Below, in pieces: positions 59,945 through 64,000 of a stretch of DNA of 64,000 nucleotides; position 1 is the first letter of the stretch, and every line of letters starts with the position of its first letter. Both the position numbers and the translations under genes were made by a program. The stretch spans positions 1 through 64,000 of the forward strand of contig NZ_ML133524.1 of the NCBI RefSeq assembly GCF_003985145.1, in the 5' to 3' direction. This stretch comes from Rhizobium anhuiense. GTDB lineage: Bacteria; Pseudomonadota; Alphaproteobacteria; Rhizobiales; Rhizobiaceae. Under the pieces are notes generated by a model. That model searched no databases and was not told the origin of the DNA. It saw nothing but the letters and a program-made list of their open reading frames with translations.

Positions 59945-60475
59945 TCAGACCTTCTCGACCTGAGCGTATTCCAGCTCGACCGGCGTTGCGCGGCCGAAGA
60001 TCGACACTTCCACCTTCAGGCGCGAACGTTCTTCGTCCACATCCTGAACCGTGCCGTTGAACGACGCGAACGGGCCGTCGGAAACGCGGACCTGCTCGCC
60101 GATCTCGAAGGTAATGGAGGCCTTCGGCCGCTCGACACCTTCCTGGACCTGACCGAGAATGCGCTCGGCTTCGTAATCTGGAATCGGAACGGGCTTATTG
60201 TCGGAGCCGAGGAAACCTGTGACCTTCGGCGTATTCTTGATCAGGTGATAGGCTTCATCCGTCAGATTGGCGCGAACCATGACGTAGCCCGGGAAAAACT
60301 TGCGCTCCGAATCGACCTTGCGGCCGCGACGCACTTCCACCACCTTTTCGGTCGGCACGAGGATCTTCTCGAACAGGTGCTCCAGCCCCTTCTGGCGAGC
60401 CTTGTTCTCGATGTCTTCAGCCACCTTCTTTTCAAAATTAGAATATGCGTGGACGATGTACCAACGTGCCGCCAT
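59945..60475 (-). CDS. nusG: Transcription termination/antitermination factor NusG
   Basis: 176 aa from the ATG at 60475 (GGAGATG upstream); four earlier codons are not needed. The NGN domain begins RWYIVHAYSNFEKKVAEDI and includes FFPGYVMVRANL; the C-terminal KOW domain is GEQVRVSDGPFASFNGTVQD. It links RNA polymerase with Rho or ribosomal S10. It lies 17 bp after secE. Confidence 0.98.
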   Translation of the reverse strand: MAARWYIVHAYSNFEKKVAEDIENKARQKGLEHLFEKILVPTEKVVEVRRGRKVDSERKFFPGYVMVRANLTDEAYHLIKNTPKVTGFLGSDNKPVPIPDYEAERILGQVQEGVERPKASITFEIGEQVRVSDGPFASFNGTVQDVDEERSRLKVEVSIFGRATPVELEYAQVEKV

Positions 60476-60492
60476 TTTCATCTCCACCCGTA

Positions 60493-60693
60493 TCAGTTGC
60501 CGGTATTCAGCACGAAGCTCAGGACCCAGCCGATCAGCTGGTCAGCGGCAAAGAAAAACAGCGCGGCGAAAACCACCATCACAAGCACCATAACCGTCGA
60601 GATCATCGTCTCGCGGCGCGACGGCCATGTAACTTTGGACGTCTCGGAGCGAACCTGCTGCAGAAACGCAAACGGATTGGATTTGGATGCCAT
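60493..60693 (-). CDS. secE: Preprotein translocase subunit SecE (short form)
   Basis: 66 aa from the ATG at 60693. The family amphipathic segment FLQQVRSETSKVTWPSRRET is followed by one membrane helix (MVLVMVVFAALFFFAADQLI). This is the minimal one-helix SecE, unlike the three-helix E. coli protein. It clamps SecY (encoded at 31865). Confidence 0.96.
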   Translation of the reverse strand: MASKSNPFAFLQQVRSETSKVTWPSRRETMISTVMVLVMVVFAALFFFAADQLIGWVLSFVLNTGN

Positions 60694-60887
60694 CGACTGC
60701 CCACGCAATTACGGCGCGTAAAGCTGAAACTATCAGCCCCACGCACCGCGTGTCTGTTGAACCCTAAATAAACACCGATTTCCGAATACACAAGAGGGAA
60801 ACCGAAGTTTAACGAAATTACTTACCACCCATCAATCCCCGGCCGGAATGCCGCGAGCATGTCCGCGCTGTCCCGCATCAAGGAGAA

Positions 60888-60963
<76 letters not shown>

Positions 60964-61131
60964 TCATACCTGTCATTCAGCGCCAGAGCCAAGGCCCGCA
61001 AATCGCTGCTGAAAAGCATGGCGCTCCCTTTAAGACGACGGCACGGGATTGGCAAGCACGATTTTCGATTTTCAAAGCCATTCTCCTCATATGCGAGCAG
61101 TAGGCTTTTCCACCGGGCGACCAAGATCCGT

Positions 61132-62025
61132 TCAGAGGTTCACATATTTCCGCCAATCGTGCTCTTCTTTAAAGCCCAGCACCTCGCGAATCTTGCGGTT
61201 GGAGAGCAGACCCTCATATTCGCCGATCTCGCGGGTGAAGGGCACGTTCGGGAAGAATCGCTTTGCAAGCTCCTTCGACGGCGTGTTGGCCGAGACAGTG
61301 TCGTTGGCGGCGTTGAAGACCTGATAGCCGAGACCGTCCTTCTCGATGCACAGATGGCAGATCTGTCCGAGGTCGCGGGCGTCGATATAGCTCCAGGCGA
61401 TGCGCTTGCGCATCTCGGGATTGGCGAAAAAGGTGGGGAATTTCTCGTATTCGTGCGGCTCGATGACGTTGCCGATGCGCAGCGCATAAATGTCGAAACC
61501 CGAGCGTTCGGCAAAGGCGCGCGCCGTCTTTTCGTTGACCACCTTGGAAAGGCCGTAAGAATCCATCGGATTGACGTCGTAGTCCTCCTCCAGCGGGAAA
61601 TGGTGGAAATCGCGATGGCCTTCGGCGAAGCAGACGCCGTAGGTCGTCTCGCTCGATGCGACGATGATCTTCCTGATGCCGAGCTTCACCGCCGCCTCGA
61701 TGACATTGTAGGTGCCCATCGTGTTGATGCGGAAGGTTTCGTTGTCGGGCTTGATCAGAATGCGCGGGATGGCGGCGAAATGCACGACAGCATCGAAGGG
61801 CTGCACGCCCCTGCCCGCATCGAGATCGGGAAAATCGCGATGCATCGAGAGCGCATTGAAGACCTGACCGCTGTCGGTGATGTCGGCGATGAGATTGGTG
61901 ACGCCGGGGCTATCCAGCGGCACGAGATCGAGGTTGTGAACCTCGTAACCGGCATTGACGAGCCATGGCACAGTATGGCGACCTGCCTTGCCCGAACCGC
62001 CCGTGAACAGAATGCGTCTCTTCAT
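61132..62025 (-). CDS. NAD-dependent epimerase/dehydratase family protein
   Basis: A 297-aa extended SDR enzyme. The cofactor motif is TGGSGKAG at about 8-15, the active-site pair YGLSK lies mid-protein, and a long substrate domain follows. Likeness is to UDP-glucose 4-epimerase or uronate-dehydrogenase-type proteins, but the sugar nucleotide is not defined. GGAGGA precedes the ATG. It lies downstream of the small repeat-tailed ORF on the same strand and may share its transcript. Confidence 0.88.
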   Translation of the reverse strand: MKRRILFTGGSGKAGRHTVPWLVNAGYEVHNLDLVPLDSPGVTNLIADITDSGQVFNALSMHRDFPDLDAGRGVQPFDAVVHFAAIPRILIKPDNETFRINTMGTYNVIEAAVKLGIRKIIVASSETTYGVCFAEGHRDFHHFPLEEDYDVNPMDSYGLSKVVNEKTARAFAERSGFDIYALRIGNVIEPHEYEKFPTFFANPEMRKRIAWSYIDARDLGQICHLCIEKDGLGYQVFNAANDTVSANTPSKELAKRFFPNVPFTREIGEYEGLLSNRKIREVLGFKEEHDWRKYVNL

Positions 62026-62254
62026 GGAATATCCTCCGCGTCATGAAATCGGAGGCATAGTGAGACGCTTCCGCGCGAAGAGCAAGCGAGCGTCGTGCAA
62101 GGGTTCACCCCCGCGTCGCCAGGAGCATCCTATCCGGGAGCGCCTGGCCGATCATTTCCGATCATCGCAGAAGGCTGCGATGCTCTGCAAGGGTCGTCAC
62201 TTGACGACACTTACCTCCAGCGTCGTCACTTGACGACGCTTAACTCCAACGTCG
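62026..62254. other. Intergenic region with the 29-bp repeats
   Basis: Apart from the tandem repeats (listed separately) and the ribosome site of the epimerase gene, I see no gene in this stretch. Confidence 0.5.
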
Positions 62255-62275
62255 TCACTTGACGACGCTTATCTC
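62193..62275. repeat. Three 29-bp tandem repeats with palindromic core
   Basis: Units start at 62193, 62222 and 62251. Each has the 16-base core GTCGTCACTTGACGAC, whose arms GTCGTCA and TGACGAC pair, followed by a CTTA-CTCCA-like spacer that decays in the third unit. The spacing is exactly 29 bp. There are no unique spacers, so it is not a CRISPR array. Confidence 0.9.
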
Positions 62276-62389
62276 GTTGACCTGCACTCCGGCTGCCTGA
62301 ACAACCTCTTGCGGAATTGCAGCGATGAAAAACATCGTGAAAACATACATAGCGAATATCGTCGCAGCGAATGTGGCCTTTGGAATCAT
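62255..62389 (-). CDS. Small exported or membrane peptide ORF, 44 aa
   Basis: The peptide begins with a hydrophobic signal-like segment (MIPKATFAATIFAMYVFTMF) and ends VVQAAGVQVNEISVVK. AGAGGAGAG lies 6-8 bases before the ATG at 62389, a strong ribosome site. The TGA stop lies inside the third 29-bp repeat. No family is recognised. It lies after the tuf2 terminator and before the epimerase gene on the same strand. The initiation site and signal-like start support translation; the short length keeps confidence moderate. Confidence 0.55.
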   Translation of the reverse strand: MIPKATFAATIFAMYVFTMFFIAAIPQEVVQAAGVQVNEISVVK

Positions 62390-62591
62390 CCGGGCTCTCC
62401 TCTTTGCAAGAAGGAGTCTGGACTAAAATGGGCCATTCACAAACCGGTTTCTGAATGTGAGATGAACAAAATACTGTGACAGGCCAATTTAACGATATTT
62501 TTACAACACCTGTTAAACCTACCGGAAGCCATGAAAATGAAAAACCCCGCTGTTTCCAGCGGGGTCTTCATAATTGCGGATAACTCGAAAG
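62390..62591. other. Region between the small ORF and tuf2
   Basis: It contains the tuf2 terminator and an AT-rich stretch (about 62440-62530) likely to hold the promoter of the small ORF; no box could be fixed. No gene was seen. Confidence 0.5.
62533..62565 (-). terminator. Terminator of tuf2
   Basis: ACCCCGCTG (62544-62552) and CAGCGGGGT (62557-62565) form a 9-bp stem with loop TTTC; on the minus strand TTTTTCATTTTC follows. It lies 26 bp after the tuf2 stop. Confidence 0.93.
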
Positions 62592-63767
<1,176 letters not shown>

Positions 63768-63887
63768 TTGAATGCTTCCTGTGAACGAAATGGTGGGCCC
63801 CGGCGAACCGGTTTAGTGCCGCCGTTTAAGGCTTTCGGCGACATTGCGCAAGACTTAATTGCAGACGCCATTCTTGGCCTGACAGCG

Positions 63888-63916
63888 CATATGGGAGACA
63901 ATTCGCCGCCTGCAAG
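63888..63916 (-). promoter_or_regulatory. Candidate tuf2 promoter
   Basis: On the minus strand CTTGCA (63916-63911) and CATATG (63893-63888) are separated by 17 bp, close to the rhizobial sigma-70 pattern CTTGAC-N17-CTATAT. It is about 120 bp before the tuf2 start. Nothing else was recognised between 63768 and 64000. Confidence 0.4.
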
Positions 63917-64000
63917 GCGATTCGCCGAAGTGCCCTCGAAAATCCCTGAAATCTCAGAGAAAATCGCATGGACGACTGGGGGACGAAGCTCAGGCGGTCG

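Noticed and set aside
62193..62275. CRISPR array
   Set aside because: Units are contiguous 29-bp repeats without unique spacers, only three copies, and no cas genes.
63968..64000. Start of a plus-strand gene (MDDWGTKLRRS...)
   Set aside because: Only 11 codons before the window ends and a weak ribosome site; it cannot be supported.

Overview
The window is a chromosomal segment of a Rhizobium-type alphaproteobacterium, most like the R. etli/leguminosarum group. This rests on the high-GC codon use, the tRNA-Trp-secE-nusG-rplKAJL-rpoBC-str-S10-spc-alpha gene order with adk after secY, the C-terminal tails of several proteins, and a roughly 50-bp palindromic repeat of a kind common in rhizobial intergenic DNA. 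No phage, IS element, CRISPR array or rRNA operon was seen.

Layout. (1) 1-5465: a leftward catabolic operon: LacI-type regulator, one-chain CoA-transferase, enoyl-CoA hydratase/isomerase, aldehyde dehydrogenase, then the start of a sugar-type ABC binding protein cut by the window edge. Two near-identical operator palindromes 105 bp apart lie upstream. (2) 5777-11011: a small unknown gene, a leftward MFS transporter/M20 peptidase pair (AbgB-like), and a divergent GAF-PucR regulator. (3) 11172-20280: an orphan soluble PAS histidine kinase, an AhpD-like protein, an exported HSL-type esterase whose nucleophile serine is glycine, a LysR/SDR divergent pair, a ketopantoate-reductase-like enzyme, an alpha/beta hydrolase and several small proteins. 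(4) 20313-28308: rarA and a Do-type protease, DUF1232 and LprI-like proteins, a decayed tRNA-Lys piece, ilvD, msrPQ and a frameshifted DUF2809 gene. (5) 28451-60963: the transcription/translation supercluster, entirely leftward except for one 97-aa gene at 48093. (6) 61132-64000: an NAD-dependent epimerase, a 44-codon exported-peptide ORF whose stop lies in 29-bp tandem repeats, and a second tuf gene that reads as identical to the first.

How it works together. The right half makes RNA polymerase core (rpoA, rpoB, rpoC), NusG, the SecYE channel, elongation factors G and Tu and 27 ribosomal proteins. Strong terminators after rplQ, rpsQ, rpoC and tuf2, and structured gaps at rplA-rplJ, rplL-rpoB and rpoB-rpoC, divide it into transcription units. 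The left half is typical rhizobial accessory metabolism, with small catabolic operons each beside its own regulator.

Points most worth a second look: the repeat-tailed small ORF at 62193-62389, the interleaved palindromes in the last codons of rpoB, the tRNA-Lys remnant beside ilvD, the serine-less esterase, the DUF2809 frameshift and the helically phased LacI operators. I found no clear new multi-gene system; the novelty here is at the level of single elements.
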